From: Acanthaster planci
Taxonomy: Eukaryota > Echinodermata > Asteroidea > Valvatida > Acanthasteridae
DNA length: 64,000 nucleotides
Reading direction: 5' to 3'
Assembly: GCF_001949145.1 (NCBI RefSeq)
Contig: NW_019091364.1
Span: forward strand, 2,280,892 to 2,344,891
The translations under genes were made by a program, and so were the position numbers. Below the pieces are notes generated by a model. That model worked only from the letters and a program-made list of their open reading frames with translations. It was not told where the DNA came from and did no database searches. Shown here piece after piece: positions 24,501 through 37,563 of the stretch (position 1 is the stretch's first letter; each line of letters starts with the position of its first letter).

Positions 24501-27500
24501 ACCCACCAATCGGACAATAATCCTTGAGAGCGCCTCTGAAAAAAGGCTGAGTCCTTCTCATTTTGGCAAAAAATAAAAGATCCATTATCGAAATTTCGAA
24601 ATCAACATACAGTCATGTCGCGTATTACTTACTTGTTAGTCACATGATTTGTGTCGTCTGTCTGATTTAATATTTGCAAAGCATAGTTCACATCGAAAGG
24701 CTTGAACACGGCGTAAAAAGCGAGCACCGCCTGGTGAGGAAAAATACACCAATGACAATAAGGAGATGGAGAAAATATATCACTTTTGCGATGAGCCAAA
24801 CAAGATTTTTAAGGTTGTAAAATAACAGAAAAATAATATCAGGCCTTTAAAACTAACAACCTAAAGTTTTGGACATTCCAGGCCTTCGTAGTAATATGTT
24901 CCAAGCCTGATGTACTTCTTCTCTGGCAACTAAGGTGAATTTCAATGATAATTGTGATCGCTGCATTAGTTCGAAACTCTGCAAAAAATGCTAGTTACTT
25001 GGGCGGTTCATGCACATTTTAGCCTTGTATATCACCACACTCCAAACTAATGAATAAAGGAGTTAGAACGACCGGATCTGTTGGTGAACGGAGTGTTTAC
25101 CTTTTCACGTGTGCTGAAGTTTTGCGACTTCGGGTAAAAAGTGTAGAAGGAGGTCCTTTTGCCGACATCTTCGGCAAATCTCTCAGATAAATCGACTTGA
25201 TTCATTCTGCAAACAATTGTATTGAACAATTATTTTAAGGCAATTAGATAGAGAGTATTAAAATCCAGTTTCAAGTCGTAATAATTAGTCGAGGGGATTC
25301 AATGTTGCTGTGGACCAAAATCCAACACTGCATGCAGAAAAACACCTGTCGGTGTAAACTTTTTTCCGTGCCGACAAGACTTACTCGGTGCCAAAAATGG
25401 CAGTATTTACACCGTCATATCTTGACAAAGTAAAGCAAGACAGAGTGAAAAGGATTATGCACATGAAAAGTTGTCATTTTTAGACAGCTGTAAAACCTCA
25501 TCACCACGGGAGGGTTGATTTTTGTGTGTCTGTTGTCACCTGAAAACGTAGTCGTGGCTGTCGATTTCGAGGCCGGCCCCGGAACCGTTCAAGATGCCCC
25601 CGGCGCCCACCACGGCACAGCTGATGCAGCCTTGCCTCTCGTCTCGGACGTGAACCGAGGGGTTCGTGAAGTTTTCATGCAGCAAAATATCACTGACGTC
25701 TTGGACCAGAACGTATGATGAGATATTTAAAAAAAAGAGGATCGCTGAGATAACAAAGTAAACCCCAAAGTATGATCACAGGTTTACAGGTGCAGGAAAT
25801 GAAACCGGAAAAGTTCAGAGACAATTTCAGCCTATAGAGCAATACATAAAAATGGGTACAGTTGAAAGACGACCGTGATTGCGTCCAATCACTGTTAGGC
25901 TAGATTCAGATTGTAGAGCTGGTTGACTTAACTCAACAAAATATGCCAAGTAATATCACATCTTTTCCCCGTTTTCTTTTTTTTGTGTGGCAAATTTCAA
26001 ACTACCAACAAATTTACAAACAGTACTCAAGTGTCGGGCATTTTGGTTTGTTTGGCAGGTGATTTGTAGTATTCATTCCTGAAACTGAAGGAATGCGTTC
26101 TAAACATGAAAAAAAATCGTACAGGGACTGAAGATATTGATTCCCAGACTTAGAGAATGAAACGCAGCGACGGTTGGCTGAGCAAAGTGATAACAGGTAT
26201 CAGGGCATTAAACTTTCAGAGCCACGCATGACGATATCGCAATCAACATTTGCCCTCACCTTTTCGTTTTATGCCTTTGTATCCATACGGTGGGTTGCGG
26301 AGGGAGATTCTCCGGAGGTTTTTGAGGTCCTCCACGTCCAGGAATATTTTGGCGTTGGGCTTGAACCTGTCATGGAACCACTTGGAGTACTTGGTCAGGG
26401 ACGCTATCGTTCTTGTGCATTTCTGAAGTAGGACATTGAGACTGATTAAATTGTGTGCATGTAGTAGAATAATCAAGACTATACCATCACTTTGCGGACT
26501 CTGGTAATGATCAATGACGTTAATACTTTCACATGCATGTGTTTAGTGAGGGTTTAGTGAACAGGGGTCAGAGTTCATACCCTGGGGAAGTTCGATCAAG
26601 GACCACTAGTTCACTAATTAGTGGTTGCTTCGTGATGTACCTTGCGCTTGTGCAGTGAAGTTGAAGTGCGAACGACCCTAGTCAACCGTTGTCAGGTCGT
26701 TAGGCCGAGGGGGAGAAAGGGGGTCGCAGGAAGGTCTTAGTAGCAAAAATTGCAGTGAAAATGGTCATTTGCTAGTGACACACTGTTTTTTTTTCCGGCA
26801 TTTTTCTTATAACTGGTCCTCTATGTACTCTGCTATTAAAATTGGTCTATGGCAACCAACGACGCAACCAACCTCGGTATAGGCTGGTCGCGAATAGTTG
26901 ACTATAGACTGGTCCAACCATTGTCGACTAAAGTGCGTTCGATCAGAGATAGTAGTCGAACTGTGGTTAACTATGGTCCTTCATCGAACTTGCCCCTTGA
27001 CAGAGTCCCGTTTTTTGGATCATCTCACAGCCGAGGGCGCCCCCTAGAACTCAGCTTTCCGATGCCCAATCTTTTTGAAATGTGACGTTATGCAAAACAC
27101 TTTAATTTCAGGTAAAACAATCAATAAGATACCCTGTAGAGCTTTGTGGTTATGGGTCGCCTGTAGTTTTGGGCCACACGCTCGTCGGCCCTCGTACATT
27201 AAGCGCGTCGATGGGAAACGTTGATACTCTTAACTGACCTGTCTCAGAAGTTCCAATTTTCACAAAATACTTTTGTCAATGATCGCAAGACGTTACTGTT
27301 AGCTCGGGACAATTTTTTTCTGCGAGGCCAACAATAAATATGAAGATCATTTTGCACTTACTTTTGGCTGCTCCGGATGAGATTGGTGATTCTCTCTCTT
27401 CTCTTGTTGATTGTCGCGATTCAAATCGTTCGACTGGCCATTCGTCCTGTGGCCAGCCTGACCAAGCGGGTTCTCCAGGCCTATCCCTCCCTCCAGAGGA

Positions 27501-27730
27501 TCAGTCTCAACTTTGGAATCCGGTGGCTGGACGACAACCGACTCCAGGCCACCCTCCTGGTAGGCCAAGATCACCTGTTTGCTGGAGATCTGGGGCTGCA
27601 AATGGATCAGTGCGATCGTGCCGGCCAGCACGAACGCCGCGTAGCAGTACAGCGCGTTGGTCAGGAACGACTGCAGGCGGGCTTTCCGCCCTGACAAACG
27701 CCTCACTTTCCCGAGGACATGCCAGATCAT
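21504..27730 (-). pseudogene. Gene C: ST6GalNAc-type sialyltransferase (GT29), seven exons, frameshift in exon 6
   Basis: Exons on the minus strand: 27362-27730, 26260-26422, 25540-25699, 25101-25206, 24633-24730, 22341-22449, 21504-21721. Exon 1 encodes an anchor at ~26-44. Motif L begins [11 protein letters not shown] (Cys205, Ala210), with Ala where paralogues have Cys. Motif III (HYYD) and motif VS (HSVNTE) are intact in exon 7. Exon 6 is 109 nt, not 113 as in B, D and E; the 4 nt are missing between YVTKSFL and the RPTT codons. The canonical donor (GTACGT) therefore joins exon 7 out of frame, and the catalytic end is lost. A weak donor 4 nt downstream (GTCTAT) would restore the frame but replace the RPTTG segment, so a functional product is not excluded. 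The exon 3 acceptor is a non-preferred AAG. Exon 5 is 3-4 codons shorter than in its paralogues. Sequons occur at NFT, NQT and NLT. It could also be a sequencing or allelic indel. Homology is certain; loss of function is an inference. Confidence 0.88.
21918..21976. repeat. Short hairpin in gene C intron 6
   Basis: TTAACCCTAACCCTCCTCA and TGAGGAGTGTTAGGGTTAA are inverted copies (one mismatch) around ~20 nt. The CCCTAA units look like telomere repeats but are only two long. Confidence 0.6.
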
Positions 27731-30700
27731 GGCTGGCGAAGCTGGATGTGGTTGAAGCGCAGATTTGACAGCACAGTGGAAGCATCAAACGGTTCAAACC
27801 TTGTTATGAAGCTGATACGAGCGTTAGTTTTTGGGCACTATCTTCTAAATCACTGGAAACGCGCGGAGTCGAACACGTTTGACCAAGGACCAAAAACAAA
27901 GTTACGTCCGGCAACTTCATGAACAGGTTTTTTGCTGGCTGAGAAGGCTTTCATCTCAAACGGTCCGAAAGCGTCACTCTCCATCGGCTTTCCTCTATTT
28001 CTCTCCTGGATAAACGGACGATAATCCAAGCCTTGCTCACGCTGCTTAACATAGACAAAACAAAACATAACCAAATAAACACAAAAATCCCCACTAAAAT
28101 TGAACAGTGAAATATAAACCATAAGCCTCTAAACCACACAATTACATATCTTGGTCTCCTCTATTTGAGTTTACCCAAAGATCAGTTCAAAATAACTTAG
28201 CAAAGTTCAAATACGTATGAGTACACCGAATTACACGAGTCATCACATATTTCAGATTTTTTGGAAGTGGGAGATTACCTTTTGGTACGATATAGCTCTT
28301 TCCAAAAATCAAATATGCCATGAAAAACTTCACGAGGGCCTTTTTGTAACGGATTTTATTTTCAGAAGCAAATGGACGACAAGTAATTGCCAGTTCCAAC
28401 GTTTGTGCACGCTATTTATTCCCATCCAAGGGTTCTGGACGCGCGCCAGTAGAGGTCAACTTTCAGATTCTGCCAGAGACAAGTTTTTGTGTCCCACGTG
28501 GGCAAGGAGAGCTAGCTTGGCAACAGGTAAGTTGCCTCTTCGGTTTGCTAGATAGAAGGCAGTGAAGCAATCAGACGAATGCAGGCAATAAATCTAACAT
28601 AAGGTTAGACTTTGAACCTATAACTTTAAATCCGGCACACTGCACAAAGTGTACACTTGAGACCTTTTGATTCTAACAAAGAAGTCGCACAATAATACAA
28701 AGACTGCTGTATGAGTACCAAATTGTTTTTTGGTGAGTTCTTCGTGTGCGAGAATGAGCAAACAGAAATGGGCTGCTGCAAGTCGCCAATTCAAAGGAAC
28801 TGAATTAATTTTTTCAAACTTTTTTAGTATTCTGCCAAAAAAATAAGGTAGATCTATACCCGAGGGTTCATAGATCTCGGGGAGAGGGTACACATTATTC
28901 ATCGCAAAAATTAAATGTGGAACTATTCTGTAACTTTGAACTGACATTTAAATGTAACTTAGTATAAATCAATATACCATATTTATAAGAAGTGTACGAT
29001 AAGTGCCCAAAATTTACGTCGACCACGGACGTTTTGCCACACCGTTACGTAAAAGTTGTTGCGTGTAATATAACATGCATAAAGGTATTAGTCACGAGGT
29101 ATTTCGATTCACGACGGGCGTATATAGTACCAAAGTGTGACGTCACTGTGAACCAGAAAGTGCAGTGCAAACGAATGGAATACGCGCGCGTGTTGGTTCA
29201 CGCGCGCCCGTACTCCATTCTTTTGCACTGCACCTTCTGGTTCACAGTGATGTCACACGTCGGTAAAGATGAAAAATTAAAAAAAATCACAAACTTCATT
29301 ACGGTTACGATCTGGTACTTCTGCTGAATTGTGTACATGTCTGTCTCACTGACTCTGTGCAAAAGCTAATGGCCTGCAATAAAGTTGATTGTGTATCATA
29401 CATGTAATGCTTCAAATCATCCTAAATTCATCTCAAGAGACAGCGCGTTGAACTTCCTCGGCCTCAAGAGTGGCTTTGGCTAAACATTGTCCATCACCAT
29501 TCCTTAGGCAGGTTGAAGCATTTAAATAAGTTTAAACTGATGGCGATGAAGCGTGAAGAGAAACTGTTTATTTTGCCGAGGAGAGGTTTTTGCAGCCTAT
29601 ACAAGTGAAACTAATAAAGTTAATGTGGCGTAAGGGGTGAAATTTGTGGGCGGGACAAGACAAACTCCAGACCGTAGTTCTTGTACACTCAAGCATTTCA
29701 AATGGAAGGGGAAGGGGGGAGGGACAGGCTACCGCTGGGCGTTTTTCACCTCCCTTCCCATGGTCACAAGCCACGGTGTTCAAATGTGAATGTTCCCCCC
29801 CAAAAAAACTACACGAATTCTCCCTCTACCTTTTGCCAGAAGACGGTCAAAGAATCTCCACAGTGGATAGTCAATGAAGCTCGGAATGTGCAAGAACAAA
29901 CATCCAATCCGGGAACAGACTAGAAACATAACACGCAGGCTAGGCCCATCTTCTCTGGGCTGTAAACTCCATGCCGGGTTGCCATGTCACTCGGCGAGTC
30001 TAGCAGTGCAACTTTCCTCAGTGTTCCACAGTTGAACAGAAGTTTGACCCCTTCGATCTGCCACGCGCAGAGACTTTGACTGTCGAACGACAAAGGTCAC
30101 CTCTATCCGAGAGTTAGTTTGCTCAGTGCAGTTAATTTGCATACAGATGTTTGGTCATGCGCGCTCTGTCCCCGTGTGCGACGAGATTTTTGAATATATA
30201 AATTTCCCGGACTTTGAACGCGTCGCTGAGGGCTTGGGACATTTGATAAATGCTAAATGAAATCAGGAAAAAAGTCTTCAGGCACAGTAAAAAAAAAACA
30301 ACCCAATACCACCAACAAAAAACCACGGTGTGTGTACTGCCTTTGTAGGTATAATAAACCTGGGCACGAGCCTACCGTGCAATGCTCATTCGGTTATTGA
30401 CTTTCTGACGTCGAGACTATTCATTTCGATACAGAGGGCGTGCCAACTATTAGGCGGACAAGACACCAATGCCACTGAAAACGTCTGTTTAATGGTTGTC
30501 GTATGGTATTCGAGTTCGGTAGAAAATTTCAATCTGCATCAATAAGTTACAAATAGTCCACAAGAATTCCGCACACGCCATTTGGTGTGCACAGTTCCGT
30601 GTGACCTTGCTTAATTTTTTTTTTCTAATTTCAAATATTTCTCGGTATTCTTCCTTGTTTTCAAACTGTGCACCGATTAATTTCCGTGGATTATAAACCC

Positions 30701-31939
30701 TTGCTCTTCCCCATTACTTGGAGCTCCACTTTCCTCTTTATCCAAAGGACGGATTGGGGGGGGGGGGCGGGGGACAAGGGCCGCCCCCCATGGAGTCAAA
30801 AATAGAACGGCAGTTTTTACTCTATTTCATCTCTCTTTGTTTCAAAGCGTTTAAAAAGTCACAAAATGCTGCCCCACCCAATAAAGGACAGAGAAGGCTA
30901 CATACCAAAATGTCCAAAATGTTTGGTCCCCCCACACAAAAACTTTTTGCCCCTCCCCCGAAACTTTGGTTCTTGATCCGCCCTCGTTATATCCCTGAAC
31001 CATTAGCGATCTTTCTTTTGTTTACAAACACTATATGACCGTCTCGTGGCGGCCGGAGTTTGCAGAAAAGATCCCTCATTTGCAGCAGTTGTTGCCAACA
31101 AACATTCAGATATGTTCCCATTGTATTCATAAGGGAAAAAAACAATGTATTTCTACAATAAGCTTCACTGGTGTTCATAGGTACACTGTAGATTCACAGT
31201 AGTATTTTATTTGAAAGGGCATGGTACCCTCGTTTGTTTTTTTGGTTCATTTTCATTTTTCATTTTTTAAAAATTTTACATGTTATATTCCGGCCACAGG
31301 CGATACGATTCGGGAAAGTGTTTTTTTTTTCCGATATCGGCTCCGTCTCACATATCAATACCGGCCTTTAGGCCAACAAGACTGTTCAAATTAAACAGGA
31401 AAAATTCACGATTTGCCTCGACGATGGGACTTAGTTCGGGCGTTAATTGGTTGAAACGGAGCGCACAACCAACGCCAGAGTCAGGGGGTTAAAGTATCGG
31501 GTGAAGCCAGAGACGGACCAGAGAATGAGTGGTTTACCGGCTTGATCTCTCAATTAAAAAACTGGCAGCCACCGGTTTTCTATTTATAATTTCACGGCTG
31601 TACAACCAAGTGCTCGTGCCGATGTTGTAGCCAATTAATGGAGAAACAGCAAATTTGTTAACAACATGTCAGTCCCCAAACTCAGTCACGGTACCTGCAT
31701 GGTTTTCCAGTTTTCATAAATTCGTATATATAGCATTAGTCACTGTGCGACAGTCGAACGATGTCGAGGCACAAGTTTTCTGAATAAATATCTTTGGCTT
31801 TATGTTATTATTGTCTGCAGGTTCAGCATTTCAAGCATTCAGATTTTTTTTATATAAACAGTCATCAAAATTGAATTCTGATGTTCCAGGTCGGCTAGGA
31901 CTCTTTCCGTCTAGTATCACGCCTTCTCTACATGCTGGG
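27731..31939. other. Spacer between gene C start and gene D stop
   Basis: 4.2 kb. Features noticed: the long hairpin at 29135, a G-run at 30755-30772, and at 30370-30470 a piece (AATGCTCATTCGGTTAT...GAGACTATT) that recurs at 51390-51490. No coding sequence recognised. Confidence 0.6.
29135..29258. repeat. Long near-perfect hairpin (two ~58-nt arms, 6-nt loop)
   Basis: The left arm (29135-29192, starting GTGTGACGTCACTGTGAACC) is the near-exact complement of the right arm (29199-29258), with only a few mismatches and loop TTGGTT. Both arms end in CG alternation next to the loop. It is intergenic, between gene C's 5' end and gene D's 3' end. It could be a foldback element or a hairpin RNA source. 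Confidence 0.8.
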
Positions 31940-34900
31940 TCACAAGTCTCTCTTGAAAAGCCTGATGGCACCTTCCTCGTGGAGTTTGTGCCACAGTTTT
32001 CGCTCGTTGTCTACGTCGTGGGTGCCCGTTGAGGCCCGTGTGTGCACCACGAACTTGGTGTCGTAGTAGTGCATGGTGAAGCGAGGGTCGTAGCCGAAGC
32101 CGTAGATGGTGACCTCGTCGCAGATGTGGAGAGCTAGGAACACCACCAGCGCGCCTGTCAAATTCGAGAACGAAAAACTCTCCAATAAACTAGCGTGCCA
32201 GGAACTGGTTTCCCGTGGTATTTGGCTACGGCTGCTTCTGCAGTGCCAGCATACTTGGCGGAGACCTAGCCCTAGCTCTGGACAACTGACTCGACGGCTT
32301 CCTTCAGCCGGCCGCGAATGGTTCTACAGGGCGCCCTCAACCGACAGACCAGCTGTTTCTATCGGATGAGGAAGGTTAAGTTGTCAGATTTGTTATGGCT
32401 CTCTTTGTCATGATCAACCTGTGCCCGCACAGTTTAGCTGAACTGTCTGTATAAAGGTCAACATATGTACATATGTATTTGTATGATGCACAATTGATGC
32501 ACGGCTAGTTTAAATTTCAGCTACTCAAAATTGGTTGTGCTAACCCAGTTAGGGGGATAATTAATTTCCGATTCATTTTTCACCCCCGGAAATGGGTAAT
32601 TACTAACCATTTTTTAAAATCAGAATAAACCAGAAATTAATGTTCAATCACCGACAACTCAAGGGTAGCTGCAATTTTTACCCCTTCTTGAGTCCAAATT
32701 AACCTGGGCAATCTTCATGTGAAATGTACCTGTGGTCGGTCTGTAGGCTTTGCTGTCCAAAAAAGTCTTGAAGACGTAGGTGAAGAAATTGGGGTGAACA
32801 AATTTCACCCTGGTGGGACTCACGACAGGTGTCCTGACGCCACTGTTACAAAAATGGGACAGATCCAGCGGTTGATTGGGTGAAGGTCGGGTGGAAGAAG
32901 TCCTACAATACATGCTCCTGGAGCTGTTCAAGTTCTGATGTTGCTTAATAGTCAATACTGACATCCGTCTCAACAAAATTCCCATGCAGTAAAAAATATA
33001 CTCAAGTACAGAAGGACAAAGGGGCTAAGCCTCAGGGAGCGAGTGGGGGCGTGCCCCGAGAGGTTAAACTGTTTTTACACAACACGCTGGGGGGAAACAC
33101 GACTTGAAGAAAGTCTGTCGTCGCGGCTCTGGGAGCAAACGTCCACGAAGCGGAAAGACTAGTCTCCGCTCGACACTGGCAATAGAACCATTTTCCCACA
33201 GGAAAGTACAGTGTGTATCCCCACATAGTTATGTAATTAATAATACGCCCCCAGCGGCGGCCCACCCCCCAGCCAAGCTACATTTTGAAGTGTCTCTCGG
33301 GGCCAATACATTTATACTCACTATGTCTTTCCTCTGCTTATGTACTTGGGCGGTTTCTCCCCGTTCATCATATTCAGTGCGTAGTCGGCGTCGTAAGCTT
33401 TGAAAATCGCATAGAATACAAGAACATTCTGCGAAGAGAAAAATAACGCAACTAGTGTATCTGTCCATGTATCAGGGGCGGATCCAGGACTTTTTCAGGG
33501 AGGGGGGCAGGCTCCTCAGATTTTTTTTTTTAATGTCCGAATGTTACAGACAGGTGGACACATAGAAATGTATTATATTGTTACAGTAAAAATAATAACC
33601 CTCACAGAATGTCATCTATTTATTAATACAATAGTTATTTAATTTACTTTTCTTGTAACCTTGTGGTCATATTTGACAAGATATTGTCCTCAGTTTTTGG
33701 ATATCCACAAGCTCTAAACAACAAGACAAATCAAAACACGTAGTTGGCCTAACTGAATTTTATATGTGGCTCAATGCAGATGCCACACGGTATTCGTAGT
33801 TCTGTTCTCACCAAGGCAAAAAACTTCCCTCACGGATGTGGAGTTGGGCCAAGAACAACAAATTACGACTCACGACTCTCCTTGTGATACATACGCGTAC
33901 AAACATTCACCCAGGCAATGCTATACGATTTCCGGGTTGTTCTGTGTCCAAGGTGTCTTTTTTGCACACAGATGTGAATTGGACACAGACCCGTGGCTTT
34001 CTTCACCCGATGAAATAGGTAGAGCATAAACGTTCTCATGCATATGCAGCAAGGTATGAGNNNNNNGGGGGGGTACCCCTGGGTCTCATTTCTTGCTGGG
34101 TATATTCTCATGGGGATGTCATAGTTTTTGACACAAGTGTGTAGGCGGGGTATATACACAGAGATGTATAATGTAGTGTACGATGGCGCTACGTCTACCT
34201 GTAAAATATCACGGATATTTTCCGCCGATTGCTCGTACGAAATAGGGTTGCGTGGGGGATAGTTTAATACTGACCATAATGGTTGTCAGATATAAATAAG
34301 CTTGGTAGATGTACAGACTGTAACCGCATCTACCTTCATGCTAAGCAAGGCTTCATCTATGATTATGCACGTTCACTCTCGGCAAAAAAAATTAAAAACT
34401 GCCCGTTAGCCTTTTTCCAAATTGATATCCCTGGCCATTGGAATCAATGTGTCCACTGCACCATGGCCATATAATTTTGAGAGGATATAGGCTATTTATA
34501 AGGTGTTATTCACCAGTGTACAAATTTCGATCATGGGGGGGGGGCGACGACCACACGACGACCACGAAAACGACAACAATAACAAACAGAACTGTGTCCG
34601 CCAGTCTACTGGTAGCGTGACAAAGTGAATTGACGAGACGCTGTTGCTAAAATGCCAATTAATCCAATTCGGCATGGCTGGGAACTGGGCTCCTAACTGC
34701 TCCTGTCCATTTTGCGTAACACCATTTCCCTTTCAGGCACAAAGTCAGGTAACATGCACGGAGAAACACTATTAAAGTGGCAATTTTATACAAAAAAGCC
34801 ATCCGGCAACACTTCGCAACGCTAAAGTCAACGGCTCAAATGCATGCACAGTTAATCGATAAACAGACCTCAAATTCGCAGCAAATTAAAAAAAATGAAA

Positions 34901-37563
34901 TGTGACGCGGCAGCTGCATCCTGTCAATCAATAGCTCACACTTGGATTAAGTAGGACATATTGTACTCGTTAAATGTGTAATTTCACGCTCAAAAAAGGA
35001 GAAAACCCCAATTTCCTCATCCAGATGTCGTTTATTTTTACGATCGAACAAAAAAGCCAGCTGACGAGAAACTGCATATCACAGTTCAACCATTTTTAAG
35101 CTTTCCTCATTTTTTGTGAGTTTCAAATGAGTTTATTCTCTAAAAAAAACACACAACTTGTTCACATTTACCGGGTCATTTCATTTAACGGCTGGATTAG
35201 GCATGGAATGGGGAAAAAAACTTCCTTGGTTTGAAGTTTGTGTGAAAGGAGCAAAGACACTCCATGTAGGAAATACTCTTGATTTTGCAAGTGTGTGTTA
35301 AGCACACGTAGGACACATTCAACAAATCACTTGAGGACATTAAGTCCTCGTTTGTCAACCTGTTCACGGTTGAAGATTGTTTATAATTCACACCACAGAA
35401 GTTGACAAAAAGTTATTGGGCCAACAGCAGAAGAAACGAGGACATTGGACAGTACTTGGATGTGTTTTAAAAGCACGCTATTCCTAGTGTGGACATCACA
35501 AGATGTTTAAGCATCGCGAATCATGACCCCTTTCTGAAGGCAGTTTTGAGACATTGTTGGGTTTGTAGCAAAACAGAGTCAGGGTTACGGTCAAGGAAGT
35601 TATTAACAAAAGTGTAACTTAAAATAGTGTTTACAGTCCAAAAAAGTGTATATTCAGTGAGATTTTTTCTTTTCCCCCCTTTTTTCCCTCTTTTTTTCTG
35701 AAAGGAATGTCCTTTCTAGTAATGCAATGTGTGCTCATAGACAAGTGGATGGGTACGCGCGTGCTTATCGTATTAAAGGATAACTGTGCACCGCAAAGGA
35801 GTGACCTTCGACGACAGTGGATCCTCAGTGGTCAAGCTGTTCTCATTTTGGAAAATGAGTAAGAGCAAGAGAAGATACCACGTGACAGAGAACCGAACGT
35901 CCTCGGCAGACGCCAAAGTGCATGGACCGTTTCCTTTTAGAAAAGTTACAAGAAGTCGGCCTACAAACTCCCGAGGCTGATTAACCCAGATCTGGGTCCC
36001 CTCCGGATTGCCCTTGTCTGGGCCAAAGAATGACATGCTTCTGGGTCATTCTGACCTTTTTCCGGGTCAAAAATGTCGATGACCCATGAGAAGGAGTCCA
36101 AGTTCTTTGACCTGGAAAAGGGTAAGTCACCACGGGACCCGGATCTAGGTCAATCTGTCCCGGGAAATTTTCAGAGTGTGAACACCACCATGGCAAACAA
36201 ACCTAAAAGCGTAATTTTAAGGAAGCACCCATTCTCCAGTATCGGACAAAATCTTCGCTTTTACCAGTCGTTCTTCTCACCCCCTTACCCCGCCCCGCCC
36301 CGCCCCCCCAATCTTAATGTCACCTCACCTCGTCTTCCACATCATTAAGGTGCTGCGACTCTGGGAAAAACGTGTAGAACGTGGTCCGTTTTCCAACGTC
36401 GTTTGCGAACCGCCCTGATGACAATGCCCTGTTCAGTCTGCAAAAGCACGGAAGAAAACGAGGCGTCCCGCGTCAACATCGTCAGTAATATAACATTGGC
36501 TTGTTTCTATCCGCTGATACACTGCGCCGGGAAGAGCATTCTTTGTAAGATGACGTAATTCCTTCAAGCACTCATTGGACAGTGTTGAACACGGATGAAT
36601 GCTTCCGTGCCCACGCGTGCGCTCAGAACACACGGGTGCAGTCCACGAATTCAAGCCCCATCGAAAACTGCGTAAAATCAACCTCGCCCAGGGTTCACTA
36701 ACACGGAGGTTAACACCTCTGGGGGTTCTCAAACGAAAATTATTGTTTTGTCCTTAATCTTTCCATTTCTTTCCAATTTTTCCGTGGGTTAACCAACTGC
36801 ATTTATGATTATTCACACAAAACCAAATCACCCCCGAATATTGGTAGTTCTGAAGTCTGCGTGCAGCCATTTTTCAAATGACATCCTCCACTTACTCAGG
36901 CACTTGGGATCATTTCAATTGTATTCTTTAAAAATCTATCCTGCCCTCTGATGGAAGTCCAAAGAGCCAGGGAGTTGATCCTGGCAAATAGTTACACAAT
37001 CTAACCACTTCTGGGGCCAAGCAATCTCCTTTTTCAAAAGAAACTGTGGGGGGGGGCTGTACCCATAGTGTGCCCCCTCTTCCATTTGAAATGTCTAAAT
37101 GTACGCCCTAAATAGCCTGCGTAGAAGTTACTTTGTTTTCAGTGCCACCTTGGGAAGAAAGTTTGTGCCACGAGGGTGATCCTTCAGACATTTCACCCCA
37201 GTTCCGCCATGTGTACTGCTCACAATTTGAGACACGCTGAGTAAAGGGATTAATTAAACCTCTAATCCTGAGAGAGCAGGATGGGTGTACCGTACCTGAA
37301 GACGTAATCGTGGCCGTCAATTTCTTTGCCAGCCCCCGAGCCGTTCAGGATGCCCCCACAGCCCACCACAGCGCATCGAATGCAGCTCTGCCTACCGGCC
37401 AGTCCGTGAACCGGCGGATTGGCAAAGTCTTTGTGCTGCAAGATTTGGCTCAGAACTAAAATTGAGAAATAAGGGAGAGAAAACAGAATTTCATCAAAAT
37501 GTTAACTACGATAGACGCATGACATAAAAATTACTCTCTCATAAGCATAACCGACAATAAGCT
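31889..37563. repeat. Segmental duplication, copy 1 (3' half of gene D)
   Basis: From AGGTCGGCTAGGACTC just below gene D's stop to just upstream of exon 3, this block aligns in exons and introns with 56486-63905. Matching landmarks include the flank of exon 7, intron 5, most of intron 4 with its G-run at 34067 and the exon 3 upstream sequence ending near CGACAATAA. Intron 3 breaks the alignment between ~36485 and ~36940. Intron-level similarity implies recent duplication or gene conversion. Confidence 0.85.
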
